From Plazaster borealis (taxonomy: Eukaryota; Echinodermata; Asteroidea; Forcipulatida; Labidiasteridae), in NCBI GenBank assembly GCA_021014325.1, contig CM037472.1, positions 37,286,234 through 37,350,233 of the forward strand: 64,000 nt of DNA, in the 5' to 3' direction. Shown in pieces: positions 45,339 through 56,410 of the stretch; positions within the stretch are counted from its first letter, which is position 1; every line of letters begins with the position of its first letter. The position numbers and the translations under genes were made by a program. The notes under the pieces were generated by a model. The model was not told the origin of the DNA, made no database searches, and saw only the letters and a program-made list of their open reading frames with translations.

Positions 45339-45982
45339 GCATAAATATAAAAATCTGCAGTACAAAGTACTAGGTTTGTTTGTTAAATGTAAACGATAGA
45401 TCACCTATCAGTATAAACACCTTCATAAAGTCAACAATTACCTTCCAATTTGTGTTGACTGAGGGCCAAAGGGCTTTTCCAAATTATCATACTTTAGATA
45501 TAATCTTGCAATTTTTTGTTATTTTTTGTTAATCTTTGACCCCAGCCATTGACTTGGTAACCAATAAGTTCTACGTCACTGTTACAAAGTAAACACCGAG
45601 CAACTGCCCAAAATATACTTTGAAGAAAAAGAAAAAAGCTTATGTTCTGTGTTCAAATGAAACTATTGTAAAATTAATCAGATAATATAAAGTGACATCC
45701 ATCAAGGGTTATAGGGGTTGGGGGGGAGTTGGGGGAGGCAACCGGCTACGGCTTAAGTTTGTTTCAGGTGATCACTACAGAGCAGTGGTGATGCTTGCGG
45801 GGGGGGATTAGTTTTTCTGTGTCCACCCAGTTTGCCCCCAAGATACACGCTCCACACGCTGAGTATGACACGTAGGCCGACTAACTTTGAATTTTTGTTA
45901 TATGCATGCAGTTAGCTTATTACCTTATTGCCTTCTTTTATAGCAACCTTTGCTGGACAAACTCTCTTTACAAAACCATACC
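45339..45982. other. Unrecognised intronic DNA
   Basis: G-rich runs at 45720-45740 and 45800-45808. No gene supported. Confidence 0.5.
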
Positions 45983-46214
45983 GTACTGCAAAAATAGGAT
46001 GTTAAAATTGACACCATGGTTGTTGACACATATAGATACCGAAAATATAATCAAAACTTACACCGTAGGGTGTTAAAATAACACTAGTTTCTGCCAACAC
46101 AATTCCATTGGTGTTATTTCAACACCATGATGTTAATTATAATTCTCTCTTTGGTATCTACAGTCATGTGAAAACACAATTGGTGTCAATTTTAATCACT
46201 CTTACGTTTTACTG
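45983..46214. mobile_element. Palindromic MITE, CACTGCAAAAA family (copy 2, degenerate)
   Basis: TACTGCAAAAATAGGATGTT at the left; long inverted arms around GTGTTAAAATAACACTAGTT and GGTGTTATTTCAACACCATG, matching the copy at 42111-42339 in layout. Confidence 0.72.
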
Positions 46215-46711
46215 TTTTTGAGACATTGGAAATCAGACATTCGATTGCCCCATCCCTCTCAAACAATCCCTCCCCCTCATTTGCACCCACCCCTTAAATT
46301 TCAGAGTATGTCATTGCCACTGCCAGAGAGATATTTGCAATCCACACTGAACAAAAATGTATTCAATGAAAGTTTGGTGGTGCTGTACTCTTTCTGATCA
46401 GCTAAATGACACTGTTGTACAATGTTCTTTATATTAAATGAACAAAACTGATTCACTTTCATTGGGCACTGCACAGCTCGAAAAAAAAAGCCCTCACAAG
46501 AGTAAAAATTTAATCAACACTTTTCCTCACATTTTTAATAAAAAAAACAAATCATTGCTCGCCGATAAGATTTCTAGCTGGTATTGTTGAAATTACACGT
46601 ACATGTAGTAAGATGATGCCCTATAGGAGTAACAACGTTTCTAACATACGTGTAACAGAACCTCCACACCATGACAATTCTAAGGGACTACAAGGACTGT
46701 ATACGTGTATA

Positions 46712-47460
46712 CGTGGCATGGCGTGGCCGAGTGGTCTATTGCATCGGACTCAAATTCCCATGGCTGAGCCATCGTAGTGTGGGTTCGATTCCCGATGATG
46801 ACACGTTTATGTCCTTGAGCAAGGCACTCGACCATAATTGTTCTCTTAACCCAGGTGTATAAATGGGAACCTGAGAGGGCTGAGACAGTATTTGCCCCTT
46901 TGCATTACAATTCTAAGGGATTGTATACGTTTGGTAATTTGTTTCATTCCTGTATAGTTGTACATGTATACCATAAAAATAACCTGTGAAAATTTCATTT
47001 CAAAAGGTGGTAGCGTTTACGAGATATTGCCGAAATCTGGAGCGGTTATGTACACGCAGGAAGAATAATCTGCAATAGGAATACACAATCTGAGAAACGT
47101 TACTGTCAGTAACGCTTCTCAGATTCGAATTTTTTGAGATAAAAAGTGATATCTTTTTCCCTAACTGCAGTACTTCGAAGTTTCTAAAAATGCATTTTTC
47201 TATCCAAAGCTGCTGTACCTCTTACCAAGTAAGTTTTCATTGCCATTAATTGTCAGAGTCATTACCAAACGTATACAGACCCTTTAAGGAACTTGGGATT
47301 GTGTGCTCACCAGGAGTTTAACAAGTTTGAGGAATGGTCTAAATATGCCCGATTAACAGGTATAATAACGATATAAAGGGCCTTGATCATAGCTAACTAG
47401 GATATGAGCGCTATATAAGAACCAAGTATATGTTAATATTATTATGGGTTTGACACTGCT
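46712..47460 (+). mobile_element. tRNA-Leu-like SINE, variant of family D, split by a MITE
   Basis: Head GGCATGGCGTGGCCGAGTGG with GGACTCAAATTCCC and B box GGGTTCGATTCCC, then TGTCCTTGAGCAAGGCACTC. The body is interrupted at 46912-47287 by a B MITE and resumes to end GAGCGCTATATAAGAACC and a TTAATATTATTATG tail at about 47455. Confidence 0.7.
46912..47287 (+). mobile_element. TTAA MITE, subfamily B, inserted in a SINE
   Basis: AAGGGATTGTATACGTTTGG to CCAAACGTATACAGACCCTTTAA, with core GTTACTGTCAGTAACGCTT. Nested in the tRNA-derived SINE described above. Confidence 0.85.
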
Positions 47461-48033
47461 CTGGGCTTTCTCGTGTACCCAGCCTCGTTCCCAGGGGTTA
47501 TCGATCTCGCCGCACCATTTTCCTCCCAGCATGCCTTGCTCGCTAATAACCCCTGGAATTGGTTCATTTAAATGTGCCAAAATCTGGCACATTTTAATTA
47601 GGCCTGTGGCCGATCCACTCTGCGCCCGCTGAACCCGCAAAAGAGGCATCAAGTCAAAGAGCAACTGGGCCCATCTCATTCTTCTTTGATCTTGTGATAT
47701 GTCTAACCATAGGCTACGCAGTTTAGAGTGACCGTGTAAAAACATGATTCATTTGGAATGGAATTGCGTCAAAGTACTTGCATTTTGACACGCCCGTACT
47801 AAGCGTCATACAAGTGCCATACAAGCACTTGAAAGTTTTTAACAAGCGTGCACGCAAAGTAGTCACTTTTGGGAGCCAATGTGCGTTGTTTTTTAGCACA
47901 TCCTTACCAGGGGTTAGTGACGAGGGGTATCGATTCGGCGCGCTGACCATGGTAGCGAGGCTGGGGATCACCTCCCCATCCTTCACTTTGCGTAGTCACT
48001 CCTTCTGTCAAGTCCATTATAAAGTCCCACTAT
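47461..48033. other. Unrecognised intronic DNA
   Basis: An inverted pair CCAGGGGTTAT (about 47490) and ATAACCCCTGG (about 47545-47556), with a further CCAGGGGTTA near 47909, hints at a small element. Frames on both strands overlap and are not credible. Confidence 0.4.
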
Positions 48034-48249
48034 TTTCCGGTTCTTCCATTAAAATTTCCTCTGCTTTCACGTCCGCATCGAGTATAAACCAGGCGGTTTG
48101 ACGGTAACTCTCATCAGTGTTATACTTTCTTTTAGCATCCATTTCCGGTTGTCCCACTAACATTTGCTCTGCTCTCACGTCCGCGTCTAGTATAAACCAG
48201 GCGGTTTGACGGTAACTGTCATCGGTGTTCTACTTTCCTTTTAGCATAG
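48034..48249. repeat. Tandem duplication, 108 bp x 2
   Basis: Two adjacent copies of a segment containing TTTCCGGTT, TTTGCTCTGC, TCACGTCCGC, GTATAAACCAGGCGGTTTGA and TTTTAGCAT; the copies differ at scattered bases. Confidence 0.85.
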
Positions 48250-48274
48250 TGACTATTTCACCGATATCAAACCA

Positions 48275-48645
48275 CCCCTCCAAAGGGGTGTGCCCAATAT
48301 TGGTTGAGTTGAAAAATTATTTCTTCACATAATTTGCGTATAAATCACATGATACAAATATGGTCATGGTGGAAAACTTTCCTTTAAATGTGTGTTGCCC
48401 AAAATGCCATAGTTTTTGATAAAATGAGTTAACCAATACAGCTTTGATCTCCCGAGACTAAAACTCGAGATTTGAATACAGTGAAAACAGATAAGGTTTT
48501 CTTTTTTACTATTTTCTCAAGACTCCGATGACCGATTGAGCTGAAATTTTCACAGGTTTCCTATAACATGGATATGTTGGGTTCACATAAAATGCAGCTA
48601 CTGGTCTTTGAGAACTGACCAATGTTGACCATGTATTTTCTAACA
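48275..48645 (+). mobile_element. TTAA MITE, subfamily C
   Basis: Diverged C element: CCCAATATTGGTTGAG, TGGTCATGGTGGAAAACTTT, ATGCCATAGTTTTTGATAAA, GACCGATTGAGCTGAAATTT, GATATGTTGGGTTCACATAA, CTACTGGTCTTTGAGAA. Confidence 0.7.
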
Positions 48646-48665
48646 CGGTCTAGATGTGGTACATT

Positions 48666-49056
48666 TTAAAGGGAGGGTATACGTCTGGTAATCACTCTTC
48701 AATATGGCAATTAAAAACCATACTTGGTTAGAAGTGCAGCAGCTTTGATAGTATAAAGCATTTTGAGATTCAGTTAACTTCGAAGTGATGTGGTTATGGA
48801 AAAAGATATCCGTTTTTATCCCCAGAAATTTGAATCTTAGAAACGTTACTGTCAGATACGTTTCTCGGATTGTGTATTTCAATTACGGATTATTCTTCCT
48901 GCGTGGACATAACCGCTCCGGATTTTCGACGATATCTCAAAAACGCTACCACCTTTAGAAATGAAATTTTCACATGGGTTAGTTTTATTGTCTACATTTA
49001 TATAGAATTGAAACAATCGAATAGTTCCAAAAACCAAAGGTATACGTTTCATTTAA
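48666..49056 (-). mobile_element. TTAA MITE, subfamily B
   Basis: TTAAAGGGAGGGTATACGTC to ACCAAAGGTATACGTTTCATTTAA, with core AAACGTTACTGTCAGATACG. Its right TTAA (49053-49056) is shared with the next element. Confidence 0.82.
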
Positions 49057-49423
49057 AGGTATCGTACACGTTTGGTAATGCCTCAAAGCAAATATTAGCA
49101 TAAAAACCTCTTTTGTAAAAAGCAACGGAGAGCTGTTGATAGAACATTGTAGGAAACGACTCCCTCTGAAGTAACGTAGTTTTTGAGAAAGAGGTAATTT
49201 CTCACTAAAATAATACAAACTTCTTGCAAGAAGTTTTTATTCCTATCTGAAAGCACCCAAATTTGTACAACAAGGGTGTTTTTTCTTTCATCATGTTCTT
49301 GCAACTTCGATGACCAATTGAGCCCAAATTTTCACAGGCTTGTTATTTTATGCATATATGTTAGGATACACCAAGTGAGAACACTGGTCTTTGACAATTT
49401 CCAAACGTGTTCAGTGCCTTTAA
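49053..49423 (-). mobile_element. TTAA MITE, subfamily A
   Basis: TTAAAGGTATCGTACACGTT to GTGTTCAGTGCCTTTAA with the ACTTCTTGCAAGAAGT palindrome. Directly abuts the preceding B copy. Confidence 0.87.
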
Positions 49424-50269
49424 CTCAGTGACTGTTGACATTTTGCTATGTTGTCTTGAATCTCTGCTCGCTTTGCCCTGTGGCTCACATCTTCATTGCA
49501 ATACATACAACCACTGATTATTGTTCACCTTGAAGAGCAACAGCATTTCTGATTTCCTGTGCCACAGATCCTTAATAAGAAAAATTGCCTCCTAATATTG
49601 CTTAATTAGCTACCTTTAATAATATACGCCCATTTGATAGGGCTCCAATGCAGTTATGACATATATTAATAGTGAGACCACAACAAACCCTATAATAAAA
49701 CAAATTTCCTAAAAAAAAATATATACACAAATTCTGACTGTGAGTATTGTATTTTATGATGAATGTATGAATATGTGGGGCTGTGTGTTATAGATATGAG
49801 ACTTTAATTATGGAAACTAATTGATTAACAAAATAATTGGCATGGGTCTGGTTTTGCCATTCATCACAGGGTAGTGCCAGTGGGCAAACGGGTTCTGAGA
49901 TCACCCCTCATGGTACACATTGTGAGTTCAATCTTTGCATGAATGTGGCTTTTGTTGATTTCTCCTTGACCATCGAGTCAACATTGAAGGGCTTAAAGTT
50001 ACACCGAAAACAAATCTATGATCCAAACATCAAACCGTCAGCTGGTTAACAAATGACTGTTAACTAATTCAAATTATGCAATAAAAAGCCAAACGAAAAA
50101 TACCAAGACAATAACAAAATTTCACTAGTGGAAAACAAGTGTACATGGATTTTAGGATATGATACATCATTTATTTGTGAAGAAGTACTGCACATTCATT
50201 ACAATCCTAAGTTTCTATATTCAAACCATACAGCTGACTCTCCCAAATTTGACAGGACGTCATATTTTG
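49424..50269. other. Unrecognised intronic DNA
   Basis: AT-rich; no exon or repeat supported. Confidence 0.5.
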
Positions 50270-50512
50270 GGGAATCAGATTGGCCCAGTGGTTTCTTTCC
50301 CTGCCTTTCACCTCTGTGGACCCCAGTTCGAATCCCACCTTAGACCGGAGCCTTGCATGTGGATTGGGTTTTCAGTCCCTACCTTATTGCGTGGGTTTTC
50401 CCCCCTTTTTGGGTTTTCTTCCCACATCTAAAACTGAACATTTCTTCACGTTTCCTATTCATCCTGTAATTGGCATTTGTGCTGTTGGATGTGCACTAAA
50501 TAAATATTTAAA
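50270..50512 (+). mobile_element. tRNA-derived SINE, family E, near full length
   Basis: A-box-like TTGGCCCAGTGG, then TTTCTTTCCCTGCC, GGACCCCAGTTCGAATCCCA (B box), GAGCCTTGCATGTGGATTGG, TTTTCAGTCCCTACC, CCCACATCTAAAACTGAACA, GTTGGATGTGCACTAAATAA. The best E copy. Confidence 0.87.
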
Positions 50513-51021
50513 AATAAACAATTTGGGGGAAAACAATGCTGCAAAAATGGATTATGTTTATCCGTGCAAATGTTTTTGGAGTTGCCAAATCCAATCACCG
50601 TGGTATTATTTACAACTCATCTTAAGATGGATCTTCTTGCCTTGTGAAATTGAGCTCGGTCGGACTAAAATATTTTACGGGGTAATTATTACTGTTATCA
50701 AGTTCGAGCTGTTTAAAACCTTTATCATTGCAAAAGAACTCAATAATGTTTTAAAGGGGGACTGACATCATGCACGCGCGCAGTAACTTGGTGAGAGTTC
50801 ATAATTCCATGTAGGCCTACAGCCACAGGCCTGCCATGAACATGACGACAGTTCCGCCTTTAACCTAATAACCATTTTAATAATATTGTTCGTTTGACTT
50901 TCTCAGTAACATATTGTTCTCGTTTGATACAATTCTTCTTCTTCCTTTATATTAAAAAAATATCACTTAAATAATTACTTTTCCGTTTGCCTGGTGCTTT
51001 TGCTAATTTCTATTATAATAA
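50513..51021. other. Unrecognised intronic DNA
   Basis: No exon or repeat supported. Confidence 0.5.
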
Positions 51022-51367
51022 TTAAAAGCAGGGTATACTTTTGGTAACTGTCAAAGACCAGTATCCTCACTTGGTGTATCCCAACATATAACAAGCCTGT
51101 GAAAATTTGGGCTCAATTGGTCATTGGAAAATAATGAAAGAAAAAACACCCTTGTTGCATAGAATTGTGTGCTTTCAGATGCCTGAGAAAGGCTTCATTT
51201 TCAGATTCAAATTGTTGGTGAAAACTTACCCTTTCTCTAAAACTATACTTCGAAGGGTATCGGTTCTAACAATGTTGTATTGTATCAAAAGCTCTCCATT
51301 GCTCTTTACCAAGTAAGTTTTATAATGTTCAATAATGTTGGAGTAATTACCAAAGGTATACCCTCGT
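51022..51367 (+). mobile_element. TTAA MITE, subfamily A'
   Basis: TTAAAAGCAGGGTATACTTT to ACCAAAGGTATACCCTCGTAA; core GCCTGAGAAAGGCTTC. The right TTAA is lost. Confidence 0.8.
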
Positions 51368-52150
51368 AATTTTATTTGTCCACTATTTTCGCTGCCTTTT
51401 CCACTTATTTCAGTTATCAAAATTGTTTTTTTCTTCTTTTGGCAATCGGAATATTGTTTTGATTAACGAACAAAATGTAAACCCCCTTGTATCAATTTCA
51501 TATCTATGTCCCTCTAGGATTCATTAAAGTCTCATTTAATTCTCATCAGGGACTCATTTACCAACCATGTTCATCCTTTGTTCGAAACAGGAAAACCTGC
51601 AATGTTTACCTAGAGGGAACAAAAAACAGGAATAAACCAGCAATTACAGTAATTTACACTGCATTGTGCCTCAGTCATCTGACCAACGTTCGACCAGAAC
51701 GCCCAAATTGCTGTTAAATCATTTCTTAATTTGGTTGCAATGTACGACCAAACGCCGGCGGTTCCTTGCCCCAATATGAAATCTCACCGCTACCCAGCAG
51801 TGATGTGTGTCTGTTTTCAAATGATGCAGACATTGTCAACTCTTTCTGAAACACACGACAGCGCACATTGATTTGTTTTTGTTGGCGGTATGGAGGACAT
51901 TTTCTTTGTTGGTAGTCTGCCAGTCCCCGGTGCCTCTTGGTCTTTCATTGATCCGCCCCTGTGCTTCTTTACGCTTGGGTGCCCAAACACTTTTGTTGAC
52001 GGATAATTACTAATTTTCCCAACCAGTGAACAAGGTTAATGGGCTAGCATAAATAACCTCAGAACCGGTTAATTGTGAGCCCTTCCCTGGTTAACCAGCT
52101 TGGTTGGTACTTGTCTGATGCGGCTCTGCTACTTCTAAAAGATGTTATCT
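51368..52150. other. Unrecognised intronic DNA
   Basis: No exon or repeat supported. Confidence 0.5.
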
Positions 52151-52397
52151 ATTTTGGTATGTTGAGGGACACAGCACATTATGCCCACCTTTTTATGCAC
52201 CCACAAAATATATCATAATTCACTTGATAGTACAAAGGCAGGTCTGTTGGAAACAATGCTATTTTGGTATGTTGAGGGACACAGCGCATTGTTAGAACAA
52301 GGTAACTAATATTGTAATGCCCACCTGTTTATGCACCCATAAAAAATATCATAATTCACTTGATAGTACAAAGGCAGGTCTGTTTGAAACAATGTAA
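52151..52397. repeat. Tandem duplication, about 110-137 bp x 2
   Basis: Copy 1 (52151-52260) and copy 2 (52261-52397) share ATTTTGGTATGTTGAGGGAC, ATGCCCACC, TTTATGCACCCA, CACTTGATAGTACAAAGGCA and GGTCTGTT.GAAACAATG; copy 2 carries an extra stretch of about 27 bases after CAGCGCATT. Confidence 0.88.
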
Positions 52398-52822
52398 AAT
52401 TCTTCAACCATTTTAGATGAAAGTGATACTTTGTTCTTTCATTGTACAGGGAAAAGGACCATGTTGATCCCAGTTCAGACTTTTGTGAATGCGATTGCAA
52501 AGTGAATTTTGACTGCACATATTCACAGCAAATGTTTTGCTAGAGTTGAGCACATTTTCAGCTAGAGCGAATTATTGTTTGTTGCAGAATTGTGGCATCG
52601 CATTTGGCTTCCTATTTGCATTTGCCTGAAGTAGGAACCAGGCTTTTTATTCATGTTGAAATCATCAGGAAGCTATACACAGGGATACAATGTGATTAAC
52701 GTGAGATTTTTTTTTAAACAGATAAACCTGTTTTATTTCTTGAGTGCTTTAAATTTTTATTTGTATATTTTTTTATTTTGTTTTATTTACCCAGTCAGTT
52801 TCCCTTGTGGTTTATTACATGA
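52398..52822. other. Unrecognised intronic DNA
   Basis: 52560-52660 may be a very decayed relative of the PIF-like MITE at 7556 (GAATTATTGTTTGTTGCA ... GCATTTGCCTGAAGTAGGAA). Otherwise nothing. Confidence 0.4.
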
Positions 52823-53122
52823 CAGGCGCGGATCCGGGGGGGGGGGCGTGGGGGCGCACGCCCCCCCCCTTTTGCCAGGAAAAAAAAGGGGGAATTCACT
52901 GCTTCTGTAAGCGCCAAGTTCTTTGCTTACGGTAAGCAGAACCATGAAATTTGATTTTTAAACCGATTTAGAAGAAACAACTTTCTCTTTGAAAAGCACT
53001 ACGACATTGGCAATTTCGCAGTGCAGAAAAATAAAAATGCTGTCTAGGGATGGCGCGGTCTTTCATTCTGAAAAAAAAATCACGCCCCCCCCCCGTTTGG
53101 AAAATCCTGGATCCGCCCCTGC
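52823..53122. mobile_element. hAT-like MITE with GGCGGATCC ends
   Basis: Left CAGGCGCGGATCCGGG and right CCTGGATCCGCCCCTG are inverted; similar 8-base flanks (TTACATGA and CGACATGA) suggest an 8-base target duplication, as in hAT elements. Long poly-G and poly-C tracts lie inside. Confidence 0.65.
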
Positions 53123-53144
53123 GACATGAAAAAGTCACATCCCC

Positions 53145-53510
53145 TTAAAGGCACTGAATACGTTTGGTAATTGTCAAAGACCAGTATTCTCACTTCGTGT
53201 ATCCCAACATATGCATGAAATAACAAGCCTGTGAAAAATTGGGCTCAATTGGTCATTGAAGTTGCAAGAAAATTATGAAAGAAAAAACACCCTTGTTGTA
53301 CAAATTTGTATAGGAATAAAAGGCTTCTTGCAAGAAGTCTTTTATTATTTTAGTGAGAAATTACCTCTTTCTCAAAAACTACGTTACTTCAGAGTGAGTC
53401 GTTTCTCACAATGTTTAATACTATCAACAGCTCTCCGTTGCTCGTTACCAAGTAAGTTGTTATGCTAATATATTTTTTGAGTAATTACCAAACGTGTACA
53501 GTGCCTTTGA
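53145..53510 (+). mobile_element. TTAA MITE, subfamily A
   Basis: TTAAAGGCACTGAATACGTT to CGTGTACAGTGCCTTTGA (right TTAA mutated to TTGA); core GGCTTCTTGCAAGAAG. Starts 22 bases after the hAT-like MITE. Confidence 0.85.
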
Positions 53511-53646
53511 GGTGATCCCCTAACTGCCGCTCCCCAGGTTGTGTCGTTAACTTGGGTGTGATCCCCACGACAGGTAACGGTCGTATGGCTTCTGACTGGC
53601 ACCCCGAACAAAGACTATTGACAAAATAGGGTGACCGCCAATATAG

Positions 53647-53718
53647 GGCTAGATAGCTCAGTTGGTAGAGCACCGGCACGTTAATCCGGAGGTCGTTGGT
53701 TCAAATCCCTCTCTAGTA
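53647..53718 (+). mobile_element. tRNA-like sequence, probably a SINE head (GTT anticodon loop)
   Basis: TAGCTCAGTTGGTAGAGC (A box/D arm), an anticodon-like loop ACGTTAA between CCGG and CCGG-pairing arms, B box GGTTCAAATCC, and acceptor halves CTAGA/TCTAG. The T stem has mismatches, so a functional tRNA-Asn is unlikely. Confidence 0.5.
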
Positions 53719-53927
53719 AACTGTTCTTTGTTCAACCTTAAATTATTTTTGTTTGTGAGAGAAATTGTTACAGCCATCTGATCACTTGTAAGATAAATCT
53801 ATGGCACCTCATTTGATGTTCCATCATCTCAAAGTTATGAATAAAGTATTCTTGTAATAAGACCATAGGATCCTCAAATTCGACTGCCACTGTAGGCTTG
53901 AAAAGAGAAGTCTATGAAGAAATATTA

Positions 53928-54095
53928 AGTTTTAGAGGTGGGAGGAAAGCTCCAAATAAGAAGACCCCCCCCCCCCCCACGCGATTAGGTAGGGACTGAA
54001 AGCCCAATCCACCTGCGAGGCTCCAGTGCGGGATTCGAACCAGCATCCACAGAGGTGAAGAAAGGCAGGGAAGAAACCACTGAGCCAACCTCAAT
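53928..54095 (-). mobile_element. tRNA-derived SINE, family E
   Basis: Minus strand carries TTGGCTCAGTGGTTTCTTCC, CACCTCTGTGGATGC, GGTTCGAATCCCG (B box), and TTTCAGTCCCTACC, ending after a poly-G run. Confidence 0.8.
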
Positions 54096-55179
54096 GCCCT
54101 ATAGCTCACAATGTCAAGGTTCATATACAATCCGTAATGCGTTCATAATCCAAAATTAATTTCAAAAGGAATAACAGCCGGTGACCCATTTACAAATTAG
54201 AACCGTTGGCATGGAAAAGAGATGGATCAAAGGCCTACATCCCACTACTTGGTTCATCCTACCCATGGGCTGCGGTTTTTATATGATTTTTTTGCAGGCA
54301 AAAAAAAGAAAAATGTCAAATAAATTTAACATTTTCTTTTTTTTACCATATACCTACCCTCCCACTTCCTGACCAACGTCTACAGAGCACTCCCTGTGCA
54401 AGTAATGGCCTAACTCAAATCACATTGACCCCCCCCCCAAAAAAAAAAGTAAAAAAAAGAAAAAAGAAAAAAGAAGAAAAAAGAAGAAGAACCCCCTCAA
54501 ACAAAACCCCAAAAACCAACCCCACACAAACCTATCACAAACCTATCAAAAATTTGTTTTAAAGGGTAAATTTGTGCCATTAAAGACCACCAGTTTGGCA
54601 GATTGCTTCTATATATGGTTTTCTTTTGGTTTTATCTGTTTTTGGTTTGTACATCTCCAATTTGTGTGTAAGTCTCTGGGTTTGTTAAAACGAATTTGAC
54701 CACCCTCCCACTGATGACGATAATCTATGTGTATCTTAAGAGAAACAAATTTCAAAATCGCAGTTAATGTAAGGACAATTGTTTTAAGTTTATCTTAAGG
54801 ATTTTCTGTGGATGAAATACTCACTCCTTACTCAGGATTATTTAGACACTGCCTTTGCATTGCTTGATAATTAAGTTTTTACCGATGAAAATATAGGCTA
54901 ATGGAATTTGTTAAATGTAGAATCATTCATTCGTCTGTTCTGTGGTCGATTGACCTTGATTTTCAGACCTCTATTGTGATTCAGAGTAGGTAGAACCACC
55001 GCCCACTCTTCCTTCTACAAAGAGTGCAGAAGACTATATAGCCTACACATACTGAAGAGTTGTCACAGCATAACCACCACCCAATGTTGTCCGTCAATCA
55101 CACTACATACATATGCACGAGAGCTCTCTATACCACTCTGCTGGTGTAACTCTCACATTGGCCCATTGTTTGCTTAATG
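54096..55179. other. Intergenic/intronic DNA before alternative exon B
   Basis: A-rich low complexity at 54430-54500. From about 54900 the sequence becomes less repetitive as the promoter-like region begins; TATATA at 55035-55040 is a possible distal TATA. Confidence 0.45.
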
Positions 55180-55451
55180 TATTCATTATTCATGAGTGAG
55201 TGACGCTGCCTTGGAACTTTCTACGGCATCTGGCCAATCAGACGGCTGTACCAGGTTGTACTCATTTACATGCAGCACATGCAATTGGCTGGTCCGTGGC
55301 AGGCAGTTTGCTATGGCGGCTTAAAGCAGGGAAAGTATTTGTTGCAGATGGAATAAATCGCGTGACATTTAGTCTTTCGCTGATCTGTATGCGTGGGTTT
55401 CCCCCCAGTCAGTAGTTGTAGTTTCTTTGAGTAGTACGGACACCGGTAGAA
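55180..55451 (+). promoter_or_regulatory. Promoter-like region and 5' UTR of alternative exon B
   Basis: Non-repetitive, GC-richer stretch with CCAAT at 55234-55238, an inverted CCAAT (ATTGG) at 55284-55288 and no repeat-family sequence. It leads directly into the 55452 exon with no acceptor needed, so exon B is probably a true first exon with its own promoter. In-frame TGA at 55428-55430 fixes the first usable Met. Confidence 0.4.
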
Positions 55452-55611
55452 ATGAAGTATTCAATGCATCAACAGTTTTATGATGGTAGTTTACAAGGCA
55501 GTATTTGCTCCATGGCGGAGGACTATAGTAACAGTACAGCTGCTGTTGGTTACTGCATTGCTGGGCAGGGAGTAGAAGCTTGCGTCCCCCACGGCGGGGT
55601 GTTCATTCATG
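55452..55611 (+). CDS. Nuclear receptor (right gene), alternative first coding exon B
   Basis: ATG at 55452 follows an in-frame TGA 22 bases upstream. The exon codes 53 residues: MKYSMHQQFYDGSLQGSI, CSMAEDYSNSTAAVGYCIAG and QGVEACVPHGGVFIH, ending in phase 1 at CATG|GTAAGA, a strong donor. The phase matches the acceptor at 61680, giving ...GVFIH-D-GLITPALS and then the zinc finger. The N-terminus is rich in Ser/Tyr/Gly and has no recognised domain, typical of A/B regions. With exon A ending in the same phase, the two look like alternative N-termini, as in E75 and ROR genes. Alternatively it is the start of an unrelated gene, but nothing else in the window would receive it. Confidence 0.65.
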
Positions 55612-56410
55612 GTAAGAAACATCTTAGTTTTATGTCCGAACACCAAAATGCTGTTTGTGATGGCAACAGAATGAAAATTTCAAACATGTGTTTGTTGATT
55701 GATGAAAGACAAAGTTACATTTAAGAGTTTTAATTGACAGCCGTTCTTCAGGTCAGTTATTGGTTTTTGTAAAATAACTAAAAAGTCTGCGAATGAGCAG
55801 TTGAATTCGTTCAGAATGTGGGGTCTCTCAAAGTCTGAAGTTCGAGGTGAACATATTTTGATCATTTTGGTATTAAGATTAACCCCATTGACAGCAGCAG
55901 TTCAAGTGATGGTTTAGGCCTAGTCTTTCAACAATTGATTAATCTTAGAGGGAAACTGTGTTGTTGTTCACACACCTGTTTATTTAAGTTATTTAAGTTA
56001 TTTTGTACTTTTCTTTTTACCAGGGTTGCCCCCCAGCAGTTGTCAAAGAACTGCCTCTCCCTGGGGGTATTGGTGGTTTTTTAAATTAAGTAAAAAGAAA
56101 ATGTTGGTTTTAAAGATTTGTGTCATAAACTCACTTTCTGATGAATAGGACACTGGTAAATATTTGGAGTGTAGACGAAAAAAGTTAAACAGTTTGCAAA
56201 AGGTTAGCGTTCCATCAACTCACCATTAACCGCACCTATTTCCCTTACATTTGTTGACCTGCATCAAACACCTTCAATTTTAAATCATCTCTCTTCTATG
56301 AATATTAACATTAATGGCTAGATTTGTGCATTTACAAAAAGAATAACTTCTTTTTATCATTTTTAGATTCTCATTGATAAAAAGAGTACGAGATGTGAAA
56401 TTTATTTTCG
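55612..56410. other. Start of intron after exon B
   Basis: GTAAGA donor, then unrecognised DNA. Confidence 0.5.

Noticed and set aside
47353..47745. 130-codon minus-strand open frame
   Set aside because: Overlaps the SINE tail and an inverted-repeat region; plus and minus frames overlap equally well.
53647..53718. Possible tRNA-Asn(GTT) gene
   Set aside because: T-stem pairing is poor and the acceptor is only partly paired; kept as a tRNA-like SINE head.
55612..55724. Reading exon B on to the stop at 55724 as a 90-residue protein
   Set aside because: A strong GTAAGA donor at 55612 with phase matching the zinc-finger exon makes splicing far more likely.
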